Shown here in pieces: positions 16,443 to 24,746 of a DNA stretch of 33,928 bases. A program made the translations under genes and the position numbers. The first letter of the stretch is position 1. Every line of letters begins with the position of its first letter. The stretch spans positions 1 to 33,928 of the forward strand of contig CAMWVQ010000023.1 of the NCBI GenBank assembly GCA_947177635.1. The letters are read 5' to 3'. Below the pieces are notes generated by a model. It was not told the DNA's origin. It saw only the letters and a program-made list of their open reading frames with translations, and made no database searches. The DNA is from an uncultured Porphyromonadaceae bacterium (GTDB lineage Bacteria; Bacteroidota; Bacteroidia; Bacteroidales; Muribaculaceae).

Positions 16443-18419
16443 TCAGGCGTCGATATTCGCGTAGCTCGCGTTGGCTTCGATGAACTCGCGTCTCGGGCCG
16501 ACATCCTCACCCATCAGCATCGAGAAGATGCGGTCGGCCTCGGCGGCGTCGGTAATCTGCACCTGCTTCAGCAGACGGTGTTCGGGCGACATGGTTGTGT
16601 CGCGCAGCTCTTTGTCGCTCATCTCACCGAGACCCTTGTAGCGCTGCACCTTGACCTGGGGACCGTGCTGCTCGACGAAGGCCTGGCGCTGCTGGTCGGT
16701 CCAGCAATACTCCTCGATTTTACCCTTGGAGCATTTGTAGAGCGGCGGGGTTGCCAGGTAGAGGTATCCTTGCTCGATGATGGGACGCATGCGGCGGAAG
16801 AAGAGGGTCATCAGCAGGGTAGCGATATGCGAGCCGTCGACGTCGGCATCGGTCATGATAATCACCTTGTGGTAGGCAAGCTTCGAGAGGTTGGCTTCCT
16901 TGGGGTCATTCTCGGTGCCGATGGTGACACGCAGGGCGCGGAATATGTTGGTGATCTGCTCGGAGTCGAAGACCTTGTGTTCCATGGCCTTCTCAACATT
17001 CAGCACCTTGCCGCGCAGGGGGAGGATAGCCTGGTAGCGGCGGTCGCGGCCGCTCTTGGCGGTACCGCCCGCAGAGTCTCCCTCGACCAGGAAAATCTCG
17101 CATTCCTCGGCGGTGCGGCTCGAGCAGTCGGCGAGTTTGCCGGGGAGGCCGCCTCCGCAGAGGGGCGACTTGCGCTGGATTTTGGTGCGGGCGTCGTAAG
17201 CGGCCTTGCGCGCCTGGGCGGCGAGAATCACCTTGCTGACAATCGCCTTCGCCTCGGAGGGATGCTCCTCCAGGTAGTTCCTCAGGGCCTCGGAAACGGC
17301 GGCGGAGACGGCTCCGGCCACCTCGGAGTTTCCGAGCTTTGTCTTGGTCTGCCCCTCGAACTGGGGTTCCATCACCTTGACAGAGACAACGGCGGTAAGG
17401 CCCTCGCGGAAGTCGTCGCTCGAAATCTCGACCTTGCTCTTCTCAAGGAGCTTGTTGTCTTCGGCATATTTCTTGAGAGTGGTGGTCAGGCCTCGGCGGA
17501 AACCGGTCAGGTGGGTACCACCCTCGATGGTGTTGATGTTGTTGACAAACGAGTAGACATTCTCGTTGAAGGTGGTGTTGTAGGTCAGCGCAACCTCCAC
17601 GGGGACACCCTGACGCTCAGTGTTGAGGTGTATCACGTCGGGTATCAGCGGCTCCTTCGATGAGTCGATGTATTTCACGAACTCGCTCAGACCGTTGGCC
17701 GAGTAGAACACCTCGCGGCGGGGATTCCCCTCGCTGTCGAGCTGACGCTTGTCGGTGATGGTCAGGGTGATGCCGGCGTTTAGGAACGCCAGGTCGCGAA
17801 GACGCTTGGCGAGGGTGTCGTAGTCGTAGACCGAGACGGTGAATATCGAGGAGTCGGGGAGGAAGGTAACGGAGGTTCCGTGTTCGTCGGTCTCGCCGAT
17901 TACGCGAAGCTCGCTGGTGGGCTTGCCGACAGAGTATTCCTGCATGTAGACCTTGCCGTTGCGGCGCACCTCGGCGCGCAGGTATGACGACAGGGCGTTG
18001 ACGCAGCTGACACCGACGCCGTGGAGACCGCCGGACACCTTGTAGGAGCCTTTGTCGAACTTACCTCCGGCGTGGAGCACGGTCAGAACCACCTCAAGGG
18101 CGCTCTTGTGTTCCTTCTCGTGCATATCGACGGGGATACCGCGGCCGTTGTCCACCACGGTAATCGAATTGTCTTCATTGATGGTCACCTCGATATGGGT
18201 GCAGAAGCCGGCGAGGGCCTCGTCGATGGAGTTGTCGACGACCTCGTAGACAAGATGGTGAAGTCCCTTCTCGCTGATGTCGCCTATATACATGGCCGGA
18301 CGCTTGCGGACAGCTTCCAGGCCTTCAAGCACCTGGATATTGCTCGCGCTGTATTCCTGGCTGTTCTGCCCTTCCACTGAGTCCGCGGTATTATCCAAGT
18401 CAAAAAGATTCTCTGACAT
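16443..18419 (-). CDS. gyrB: DNA gyrase subunit B
   Basis: GyrB supplies the ATPase and TOPRIM parts of DNA gyrase, which introduces negative supercoils with GyrA. The 658-aa protein shows the GHKL ATPase fold (EVVDNSIDEALAG with the catalytic Glu near residue 59, VVDNGRGIPV, GLHGVGVSCVNALS), the transducer domain, and the TOPRIM domain (LVEGDSAGGTAKSGRDRRYQ, IMTDADVDGSHI). The C-terminal part has QRYKGLGEM and ends in ASYANIDA, typical of Bacteroidota GyrB rather than ParE. The length is that of the short GyrB form without the E. coli insertion. The start is the ATG at 18419 (MSENLFDLDN); a longer ORF to 18458 runs into the leader. It has its own promoter and a leader hairpin. Confidence 0.97.
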   Translation of the reverse strand: MSENLFDLDNTADSVEGQNSQEYSASNIQVLEGLEAVRKRPAMYIGDISEKGLHHLVYEVVDNSIDEALAGFCTHIEVTINEDNSITVVDNGRGIPVDMHEKEHKSALEVVLTVLHAGGKFDKGSYKVSGGLHGVGVSCVNALSSYLRAEVRRNGKVYMQEYSVGKPTSELRVIGETDEHGTSVTFLPDSSIFTVSVYDYDTLAKRLRDLAFLNAGITLTITDKRQLDSEGNPRREVFYSANGLSEFVKYIDSSKEPLIPDVIHLNTERQGVPVEVALTYNTTFNENVYSFVNNINTIEGGTHLTGFRRGLTTTLKKYAEDNKLLEKSKVEISSDDFREGLTAVVSVKVMEPQFEGQTKTKLGNSEVAGAVSAAVSEALRNYLEEHPSEAKAIVSKVILAAQARKAAYDARTKIQRKSPLCGGGLPGKLADCSSRTAEECEIFLVEGDSAGGTAKSGRDRRYQAILPLRGKVLNVEKAMEHKVFDSEQITNIFRALRVTIGTENDPKEANLSKLAYHKVIIMTDADVDGSHIATLLMTLFFRRMRPIIEQGYLYLATPPLYKCSKGKIEEYCWTDQQRQAFVEQHGPQVKVQRYKGLGEMSDKELRDTTMSPEHRLLKQVQITDAAEADRIFSMLMGEDVGPRREFIEANASYANIDA

Positions 18420-18451
18420 AAAATTGTGTAATCTATTGAAAATCAATACAA

Positions 18452-18488
18452 GAACCATAGCGTCGCAGGGTTCCGCGCCCTATGGTTC
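18452..18488 (-). promoter_or_regulatory. Stem-loop at the predicted 5' end of gyrB mRNA
   Basis: GAACCATAG (18452-18460) and CTATGGTTC (18480-18488) are perfect reverse complements flanking a 19-nt GC-rich loop. The predicted transcription start, about 7 nt from the -7 element at 18496-18503, falls at or beside the outer arm. The structure would therefore be a 5'-terminal stem-loop in a leader of about 70 nt. Such structures can stabilise mRNA or sense conditions; the role here is unknown. Confidence 0.5.
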
Positions 18489-18495
18489 CACGATA

Positions 18496-18527
18496 CAAAA
18501 TTACTAAAATTTATTCAATCGCGCAAA
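18496..18527 (-). promoter_or_regulatory. gyrB promoter (TTTG-20 nt-TAATTTTG)
   Basis: On the minus strand, TTTG (18524-18527) and TAATTTTG (18496-18503) are both exact matches to the Bacteroidota -33 and -7 elements, with a 20-nt spacer as in the consensus. It is about 77 nt upstream of the gyrB ATG. Confidence 0.8.
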
Positions 18528-18629
18528 CTTTATCCCAACCAAATGCCATCGACATCCTCCACTTCACCACCACCACTGTCAATCAGGCCGTTACAAGACC
18601 TCTTCTTTCCATCTGCCACATACACGACA

Positions 18630-18655
18630 CCCCCGCCCGGACATCCGGACAGGGG
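18630..18655 (-). terminator. GC-rich hairpin after the secreted-protein operon
   Basis: The transcribed strand can form an 11-bp stem (CCCC-TGT-CCGG with CCGG-GCG-GGGG, two G-U pairs) around a 4-nt loop. It lies about 40 nt past the stop of the last gene of the four-gene secreted operon. No T tract follows, so the call is tentative. Confidence 0.4.
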
Positions 18656-18695
18656 TATCTGAATGTTAAGAACTTGAGTCAGCGGCCCAACGGGG

Positions 18696-19196
18696 TCACC
18701 TCTTCACCACCTTGACGGCGGGATGGCAGTCAGGCACAACGACATAAACGCCGGAGGCCAGCGAGCCCAGCGACAGGGTCGCGTTGCCCTCCACGGCGCC
18801 GACAGACATCAGCCTGTGGCCGGCGATGTCGAACAGCTCGACTCGCGTGAGCTTGCGGGAGGCGAGCACAACCTCTTCCCCGTCAAAGCTGAACGAGAAG
18901 TCATCCTCGCCGAGCGAGGCGGCGTCAAGCGCGCTCTGCCAGTTCTTCTCGAAGTCGATATGGGAGACTTCTACGCGGGGGATCTCCAGGTCTTCCATCT
19001 CGGCGGCGGTCACCACCAGGTTGTCGCCCGAGAATGTGACCTCAGGGACGGAGGGGAGGCCGTAGCGCACCACCCTGCCGTCGGTCTTGTTGATCTTGAC
19101 GATGGTGACCAGTTCTCCGGAATCCTGGGCCTGGGCCATGTGGCCGGCCGCCATCGAGAGCAACACGACACACAGAGTTAAAATTATCTTTTTCAT
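18696..19196 (-). CDS. Small exported protein with a C-terminal sorting-like domain
   Basis: This 166-aa protein has a signal peptide (MKKIILTLCVVLLSMAAGHM, cleaved after AQA) and then a module of about 60 residues (VKINKTDGRVVRYGLPSVPE, VTFSGDNLVV). The same type of module, with the pattern DG..v.Y.l..v..v.F, begins the 500-aa protein two genes upstream. The last 70 residues (LTRVELFDIAGHRLMSVGAV, ASGVYVV, VKVVKR) look like a type A C-terminal sorting domain of the type IX secretion system: a beta-sandwich ending in a basic tail. Between signal peptide and tail there is almost no room for another domain. It is the last gene of the operon, 23 nt after the S8 protease gene. It may be a binding partner or cofactor of the other products; no function is assigned. 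Confidence 0.72.
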   Translation of the reverse strand: MKKIILTLCVVLLSMAAGHMAQAQDSGELVTIVKINKTDGRVVRYGLPSVPEVTFSGDNLVVTAAEMEDLEIPRVEVSHIDFEKNWQSALDAASLGEDDFSFSFDGEEVVLASRKLTRVELFDIAGHRLMSVGAVEGNATLSLGSLASGVYVVVPDCHPAVKVVKR

Positions 19197-19219
19197 TTCA
19201 AAGGTTCTGATTTGTTATG

Positions 19220-21424
19220 TCAGAGAGCCACCTTGCGGCTGCAAGCCACCTGCGCACCCCTGACGTTGACCAAAAAGATTCCGTTGCCCCAGGATGACGC
19301 GTCGAGAGAGGCCACGCCGCCCCCTATGGGGTAAGAACCGATTAAATTGCCGGCCACGGTGTAGACCATCGCGACGCAACCTGAATCCACCGCCGGGGAG
19401 GCCACATAGACAGTCGCCCCTTCGGCCCATACACGTATGTCGCCTGAGTCAACATCGGCCGACGCCACATCCGCCCCTGAGGCAGAGGCGGCTTCCCTGA
19501 CACACGCCGCGGAATTGATGCGTCCCGCGCCGTAGGTGTTGTTGGGCAGCTCACCCATGTAGTCATCAGTGGACGCTGTGGAGGTGATTATCGAGCGGGC
19601 CTGCTCGGGGGTAAGCTCAGGATTGGCCTCAAGCATCAGGGCCACGGTTCCGGCGACGAAAGGCGCCGCCATCGAGGTGCCGATGTTGTAGGCATAGTAG
19701 TAGCGGTCTCCATCGGCCACGGTGACCCCGTTGGTGACGTAATCAATCTGTGCCTGATTTGCCCCCAGCGAAATGTAATAATACTTGTTGATTGAGGACA
19801 CCACGGGGTTTCCGGCGGCAAGGATGTTAGGCACGATACGGCCGTCTGCAGTCGGGCCATAGCTCGAGAAATAGGAGTGACGGTCCTGTTCGTAGCCGGG
19901 GGTCTCGCTCATGATGGAGTAGCCGCCGGAGTTCCATTCGATTCGGTTTCTGGCGTCGAACGAGCCAACGGATATGATGCGGTTGGCGGTACCGCCGATT
20001 TCACCGACAGTACCTTCATATGTGCCGTCGGTCCATCCGTTCTTACCGTTGGATGAGAACTCGTTGTGACCGTAGTTCCATATGTCGACGGTCTGCCCCG
20101 CCTCACCCTCGACAACCACACCGAGCAGGCGTCCGGCGGAAAGCTCGGAAACCTGACACTGCACACTGACATGGGGCTGGCCGTTGAGGGGGTTGATTTC
20201 CCCCGCCATCAAGACCGTAGCTGTAACGCCGCAGTCGTTCACGCTTAACGCCGTAAGGACCTTGTCACCCTCGACAGAGGTGTCAATCGCGCGGGTCTCG
20301 GTGATGATGTTCCCCTTGAGGGAGTTCACGACACAGATTTTAACCTTTATGTTCGAGCTGTTCTTCCCCCATACCTCAAGGTAATGGAGGTTGTGGGAGA
20401 TGTTGGCTCCCTGGGTGAGCATAGTCTTGAGCTGACAGTCGTCAGGGGTGAAAGTCTCGGTGACGTGGAGTTTCTCCGCCCCCTCGTTGCCACACGCGCC
20501 CACGATTATGCGGCCCGGGCCGCTCATCTCGTCAATCAGCTTGTCGAGCGGGGAGGTGCCGTTGTGGGGGCCTATATGGTCGCCGAGGCTCATGTTTATC
20601 ACGCACGGCTTCCCGACACGGTCGGCATAGTCGAAGATATACTTTATGCCGTCGGCGATTGCCACGCTGTTCTCCTGGTCAAGGCTGACAAAGACGATGT
20701 CGGCGTCAGGGGCCACCCCGTAATATTCCGAGAGGAAATCCCCGCCGGCGGCGGTGCCCATCGTGTGGCATCCGTGGAATTCGGTGGAGGTGTCAAACAC
20801 AGCCTGGCTTATTTTCTCCGGGGTGGTGTACTCCACTCCGTAGCCATACTCCTCAGGGGGTGTGCCGAAGCTCGAACGCTGGTTCCACACCGCCTTTATG
20901 CGGCTGTTGCCGTCGGCGTCACGGAAAGCGACATGGCCATACTCGACACCTATGTCAATCAGGCCTACCACCACACCGCTGCCGGTGAAAGGAGCCGGCA
21001 GCTGGCCGCCTGTGTTGTTGTGGACCGCGTCCACCCCGGCATGGGAGCGCGCATAGTCGTTGAGAAGTTCCACACGGTTGCCGAGCGAGATGTATTTCAC
21101 ACCCGGCACCTCGCCGGCCTGGGCAAGGACATCGACAGGCACAGTGGCCGAGTAGAACAGGCCATGGTTGTGGCGCATCAAGACCCCGAGAGCCTCAAGG
21201 GAGGAGACTGCATTCTCGTCGTCGAGCATTATGTAGGCTCCCACAGTCCGGGACTCGTCGGCCGGAGCCGCGCTGCGCTCCTTCACGTTGAATCTCATCG
21301 GTGTCACCCCCATGCTTTTGCCCTCCAGCATCAGCCGGGCATTCGGAGCCAGCGTACGGCCGGCGGCCGGAATAGCCGCCAGCCCTACGGCTGCTAAGAA
21401 AAATCCTGAAATTATCTTGTTCAT
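19220..21424 (-). CDS. Subtilisin-like S8 serine protease with a C-terminal sorting domain
   Basis: This secreted 734-aa protein has a signal peptide (MNKIISGFFLAAVGLAAIPA), an N-terminal prodomain-like region (about 25-125), and an S8 catalytic domain. The triad is visible: Asp in VVGLIDIGVEYGH (D157), His in EFHGCHTMGTAAGG (H217) and Ser in GTSMAAPFVAGTVALM (S584), with the oxyanion Asn in GACGNEG (N313). The catalytic domain holds an insertion of about 150 residues (about 320-470) between Asn and Ser, probably a PA/beta-sandwich-like domain. DIG and HGCH replace the usual D(T/S)G and HGTH. The last 75 residues form a sorting-like domain (YTVAGNLIGSYPIGG, NGIFLVNVRGAQVACSRKVAL). The start ATG at 21424 excludes 14 upstream codons. 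The operon suggests it acts on, or with, the neighbouring surface proteins. Confidence 0.9.
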   Translation of the reverse strand: MNKIISGFFLAAVGLAAIPAAGRTLAPNARLMLEGKSMGVTPMRFNVKERSAAPADESRTVGAYIMLDDENAVSSLEALGVLMRHNHGLFYSATVPVDVLAQAGEVPGVKYISLGNRVELLNDYARSHAGVDAVHNNTGGQLPAPFTGSGVVVGLIDIGVEYGHVAFRDADGNSRIKAVWNQRSSFGTPPEEYGYGVEYTTPEKISQAVFDTSTEFHGCHTMGTAAGGDFLSEYYGVAPDADIVFVSLDQENSVAIADGIKYIFDYADRVGKPCVINMSLGDHIGPHNGTSPLDKLIDEMSGPGRIIVGACGNEGAEKLHVTETFTPDDCQLKTMLTQGANISHNLHYLEVWGKNSSNIKVKICVVNSLKGNIITETRAIDTSVEGDKVLTALSVNDCGVTATVLMAGEINPLNGQPHVSVQCQVSELSAGRLLGVVVEGEAGQTVDIWNYGHNEFSSNGKNGWTDGTYEGTVGEIGGTANRIISVGSFDARNRIEWNSGGYSIMSETPGYEQDRHSYFSSYGPTADGRIVPNILAAGNPVVSSINKYYYISLGANQAQIDYVTNGVTVADGDRYYYAYNIGTSMAAPFVAGTVALMLEANPELTPEQARSIITSTASTDDYMGELPNNTYGAGRINSAACVREAASASGADVASADVDSGDIRVWAEGATVYVASPAVDSGCVAMVYTVAGNLIGSYPIGGGVASLDASSWGNGIFLVNVRGAQVACSRKVAL

Positions 21425-21450
21425 GGTTTCTTGCAAGAGATATTCACAGG

Positions 21451-22953
21451 TCAGAGGCCGGAGCATTCACCCCTGTACTCGATGACCACTCGTTCGGGGG
21501 TTCCTGCCTTGCCTTCACCCCAGGGATTCTTGTACCAGTTGGTCACGTCGGCGGTGATGGTCACGGTGCCGTCTTCATTCTCTACCACCTGCATAGTGCC
21601 CGACATACCCTGGTTGCGGTACTGGCCGTTGGGGCTTGCCAGCTGGATGGAACCGTAATAGAAGAGGTAGTAGGGAGCGCCGCTGTTGGCCTCGGTGTGC
21701 TCGGCGAAGTTGACGACCTGGCCTACATACTCGGGAGTCATCTCCAGATAGCACTTCTCGGAGGAGTTCTCAAATGTGGCGGTGTATTTCACGCGGCCGT
21801 CGCTGGAATCGGTCTTGGCGAAACTTGTTATGTTCAGGTTGTTGGCCAAAACACCGTCCATATTGTAATACTCGACGGTGTTCTTCCCCTTGACCACGAG
21901 GCCTTCGCATTCACCGGTGTACTCGATGGTCACCCGTTCGGGGGTTCCTGCCTTGCCTTCACCCCAGGGATTCTTGTACCAGTTGGTCACGTCGGCGGTG
22001 ATGGTCACGGTGCCGTCTTCATTCTCTACCACCTGCATAGTGCCCGACATACCCTGGTTGCGGTACTGGCCGTTGGGGCTTGCCAGCTGGATGGAACCGT
22101 AATAGAAGAGGTAGTAGGGAGCGCCGCTGTTGGCCTCGGTGTGCTCGGCGAAGTTGACGACCTGGCCTACATACTCGGGAGTCATCTCCAGATAGCACTT
22201 CTCGGAGGAGTTCTCAAATGTGGCGGTGTATTTCACGCGGCCGTCGCTGGAATCGGTCTTGGCGAAACCGGCAATCTTGAGAGTGTTGGACAGCACTCCA
22301 TCCATATCATAATAATTGACCTCATTCTTCGGGGCCGGGGTGGGGAAAATCGCCTCCAGGTCGGCGACATCCACGGGGGTGCCGTTGTATGACACACGAA
22401 TGGCGGTGCCGTCGGCGAACGCAGCCTCAAGCTCCATGGTCACCACACCCTTGGTGTTGCGCGAGGTGGTCACGGCACCTTCGGTCACGACATCCTTTAC
22501 TTCGGAGATTTCCCCGTCGGTCCACTCATACAGCACTATGGTGGCGGCCGGCGACTCACCGGCGAGGTTCACGTTCTCGGCAAAAAGCCCGGCGGTTGTG
22601 AAGTCTACCACAGCCATGTACTTCCCATCCTTGAGGGCGGCAAGGGAGGCAGCATCATTGGCAGAACCGAATAAGAACTGCACATGGGCGTTCTCCCCGT
22701 CTGGAGCGTAACGGAAAAGGGGAGCCAGCGTCTCGGCGCGATACAGCTCCTGGCCGTCAGCGCCGGTGAGGAGGAAGCCGGTGGTCTGCTCGCGCACGTC
22801 GAACGACACCTTCGCGACATCCTCGATGACATATTCCACCTTCGACCCGTCGTTCAGCTCAACGGTCATGGTCTCGATGAGTTCGGTATAGGCATAGGCC
22901 CCTGTGGCCAAGGTCGCCGCCCCGAGGGCGAGCAACATGTTCTTTACTTTCAT
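21451..22953 (-). CDS. Exported protein with two near-identical tandem domains
   Basis: This 500-aa protein has a signal peptide (MKVKNMLLALGAATLATGAYA), a short DG..VEYVIEDVAKVSF module shared with the 166-aa protein, and a central region (about 60-205). Two copies of a domain of about 139 residues follow (about 214-352 and 362-500), each opening with YY(D/N)MDGVL and closing with IEY(T/R)GEC(E/S)GL. Their cores are identical, including CYLEMTPEYVGQVVNFAEHT and YLFYYGSIQLASPNGQYRNQ. Each copy has two Cys residues (KCYLE and GEC). The protein ends right after the second copy, so unlike its neighbours it has no sorting domain. I do not recognise the domain. It is predicted to be beta-rich and may bind ligand or be held by a partner; it lies 14 nt after the 592-aa gene. 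Confidence 0.82.
   Translation of the reverse strand: MKVKNMLLALGAATLATGAYAYTELIETMTVELNDGSKVEYVIEDVAKVSFDVREQTTGFLLTGADGQELYRAETLAPLFRYAPDGENAHVQFLFGSANDAASLAALKDGKYMAVVDFTTAGLFAENVNLAGESPAATIVLYEWTDGEISEVKDVVTEGAVTTSRNTKGVVTMELEAAFADGTAIRVSYNGTPVDVADLEAIFPTPAPKNEVNYYDMDGVLSNTLKIAGFAKTDSSDGRVKYTATFENSSEKCYLEMTPEYVGQVVNFAEHTEANSGAPYYLFYYGSIQLASPNGQYRNQGMSGTMQVVENEDGTVTITADVTNWYKNPWGEGKAGTPERVTIEYTGECEGLVVKGKNTVEYYNMDGVLANNLNITSFAKTDSSDGRVKYTATFENSSEKCYLEMTPEYVGQVVNFAEHTEANSGAPYYLFYYGSIQLASPNGQYRNQGMSGTMQVVENEDGTVTITADVTNWYKNPWGEGKAGTPERVVIEYRGECSGL
21491..22268 (-). repeat. Direct repeat, 334 bp identical copies at a 444-bp period
   Basis: By eye, 21491-21824 and 21935-22268 are identical at every base. 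The period of 444 bp equals 148 codons and keeps frame. Outside the core the copies diverge: sharply beyond 21824/22268 and mildly before 21491/21935. This pattern suggests an older domain duplication whose core was recently homogenised by gene conversion. Such a repeat is also a hot spot for copy-number change. Confidence 0.9.
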
Positions 22954-22967
22954 TTCAATACTGAATT

Positions 22968-24746
22968 TTATTTGAGTACTACTTTGATTGCCTTGTTGTC
23001 TACGGTCAGGACATAGACGCCTGCCACGCAGCCTGAAGCGTCAAGCACTTCAGCGGCGGTTCCGGTCAGCACCACACGTCCGTTGAGGTCGTAGAGGGCC
23101 ACCGGGGCGTCGGCGCCGTTGAGCACGATTATGTCGCGGCCTTCGACCACAGCCCGGAGGGCACCGTTGTCGGCCGAAACCGAGGCCACGCCGCTCAGCT
23201 CATCTTCGAGAGCCTGGCGGTCATACATGTATTCGATGGGCTTGTTGTTCCACAGGCCGGTGATCTTGAACTCGGCGTCATCGCAAAGGTCGATTTCAAA
23301 GGAGTAGTTGACGTAATCCTGAGTGTCGACACGGATGGTTCCGCTCTGAACCGGGGCGAAGTAATCATACACATAATACTTCCCTTCCTGGAAATGACGG
23401 TAGCTCGAACCGCCGTCAACGTCGGCCCAGCCCTGGCCGATGCTCATAGGCTCGTATGTGCCGCCGGCGGCAAGCTCGTTGGAATTCCACCTGCGGGCGA
23501 CAACGGTGTAGAGACCGGGCTTCACGACAGCCTCGTTCTTGGCGGTGAAGAATTCGACGCGGAGCAGGTCGGCGGCCACACCGGGTTCGGAGTCCCTGCC
23601 GGCGGGCGAGCCGAGGTCGAGGGTGAAGGCGCGGCATCCGGCCTTCTCGCCACGGTGCCAGAGACGTCCAACCTCGAGATAGTCGAGGTCGAGCTCGACA
23701 TCATCGATGAGATTTGACACCGAGGGAGGAACGGAGGCAGCGGTGAAGTCATAGATGACGGTGCCACCGAGGTTTGCGGTCACGTGGTAACCGAGGTCGG
23801 TGTAAGCGTCAAGTGTGCCGGAAATCTGCTTTGTGACCGGGTCGAACTCCAGGGTGAGCGTACCGGTCTTGAGGTAACCGTAGACATACTCACCGCCATT
23901 CTCGCGTATGCGGATGAAGGAGCCGAAAGGCACCGACACATACTCGCCGATGTTGTATTCAAGCTCGCGGCAGGGATACCATGTGTTGCGGGCGAACGAC
24001 TGCGCACCCTCATATACACCCGACTCAATCTGGTATTTGTCCTTTGTCATACGCTTGTGGGCAATCATCATGGCCAGATTGATGCCGTCGCCGGTGAGCG
24101 CGCCGGTGGTCTGGTCGAATGTAGAGGAGTAGAAGTTGAGGTAGGTCACGCCGTTGCCCGAATAGTCGGTAATGCCGTAATAGTAGGCGATGCTGCCCAT
24201 GTTGATGTCAACATCGGTTATGTCCTTGCGGAGCATCGGGAATGACGCCGGTTTCTCATTGACATTGGAGATTGGCAGGCGTCCAGAGAACTTTAGACCG
24301 CGGGTCTCGCCCGATACGGGGTCGGAGACGGTGGTCTCAATGATGTATTTCCCATCCTCGCCGAGGCTGACCTCGACGGGAGATGACACGACCGTGTTCC
24401 TGGGACGTCCGGCGGTGTAGTATGACAGCTGCGAGGCGTCGGGGGAGATGGTGAACGCCGTCATGTCGCCTGACACATTGTATGTGCCTGTCGGCAGGGC
24501 CAGGGGTTCGGTGGCCACGTTGTAGAGGTCGAGCACCAGCACATAGCCTTCGTTGAGGGAAACCGCGCCTGTCTTGTAGTTGTAAGCGGCGTCTTCCTTG
24601 TCGGAAAGCATCAGGTAATAGTTGGGGGTGTCGTAGGATTTGTCGTCATAAAGCCCTGCGACTTCATATGACATTTCCAACACGTCAGCCGCGGAAGCTC
24701 CGAAAACGGGGCCCGCGAGCAACATAGCAAGTAATAATTTTCTCAT
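22968..24746 (-). CDS. Exported three-repeat beta protein with a C-terminal sorting domain
   Basis: This 592-aa protein has a signal peptide (MRKLLLAMLLAGPVFGASA, then AD). Three related domains of about 150 residues follow (about 20-165, 180-335, 345-500), each with the order aromatic-rich strand (YYLMLSDKED / VTYLNFYSS / LLRVEFFTAKN), then a LP.G.Y or ..PGLYTV turn, then a segment like SGT(L/I)..., and a final ..I.G strand. The last 65 residues (ALYDLNGRVVLTGTAAEVLD, CVAGVYVLTVDNKAIKVVLK) form a type A sorting domain of type IX secretion, so cell-surface display or release is likely. No known enzymatic motif was seen and I cannot name the family. It is the first gene of the four-gene operon, with a candidate promoter about 185 nt upstream. 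Confidence 0.78.
   Translation of the reverse strand: MRKLLLAMLLAGPVFGASAADVLEMSYEVAGLYDDKSYDTPNYYLMLSDKEDAAYNYKTGAVSLNEGYVLVLDLYNVATEPLALPTGTYNVSGDMTAFTISPDASQLSYYTAGRPRNTVVSSPVEVSLGEDGKYIIETTVSDPVSGETRGLKFSGRLPISNVNEKPASFPMLRKDITDVDINMGSIAYYYGITDYSGNGVTYLNFYSSTFDQTTGALTGDGINLAMMIAHKRMTKDKYQIESGVYEGAQSFARNTWYPCRELEYNIGEYVSVPFGSFIRIRENGGEYVYGYLKTGTLTLEFDPVTKQISGTLDAYTDLGYHVTANLGGTVIYDFTAASVPPSVSNLIDDVELDLDYLEVGRLWHRGEKAGCRAFTLDLGSPAGRDSEPGVAADLLRVEFFTAKNEAVVKPGLYTVVARRWNSNELAAGGTYEPMSIGQGWADVDGGSSYRHFQEGKYYVYDYFAPVQSGTIRVDTQDYVNYSFEIDLCDDAEFKITGLWNNKPIEYMYDRQALEDELSGVASVSADNGALRAVVEGRDIIVLNGADAPVALYDLNGRVVLTGTAAEVLDASGCVAGVYVLTVDNKAIKVVLK

Noticed and set aside
16578-17663. 361-codon plus-strand frame opposite gyrB
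   Set aside because: It is antisense to the highly conserved gyrB core; the Gly/Leu/Val-rich product is a by-product of codon bias.
18277-18715. Small plus-strand ORFs upstream of gyrB
   Set aside because: They overlap the gyrB start, promoter and leader and show no conserved features.
20384-21397. 337-codon plus-strand frame opposite the S8 protease gene
   Set aside because: It is antisense to a gene with an intact catalytic triad, and its product is low in recognisable structure.
21491-22268. Possible insertion sequence or assembly error
   Set aside because: The repeat is in frame, encodes homologous domain beyond the identical core, has no terminal inverted repeats or transposase, and diverged flanks make a simple assembly duplication unlikely.
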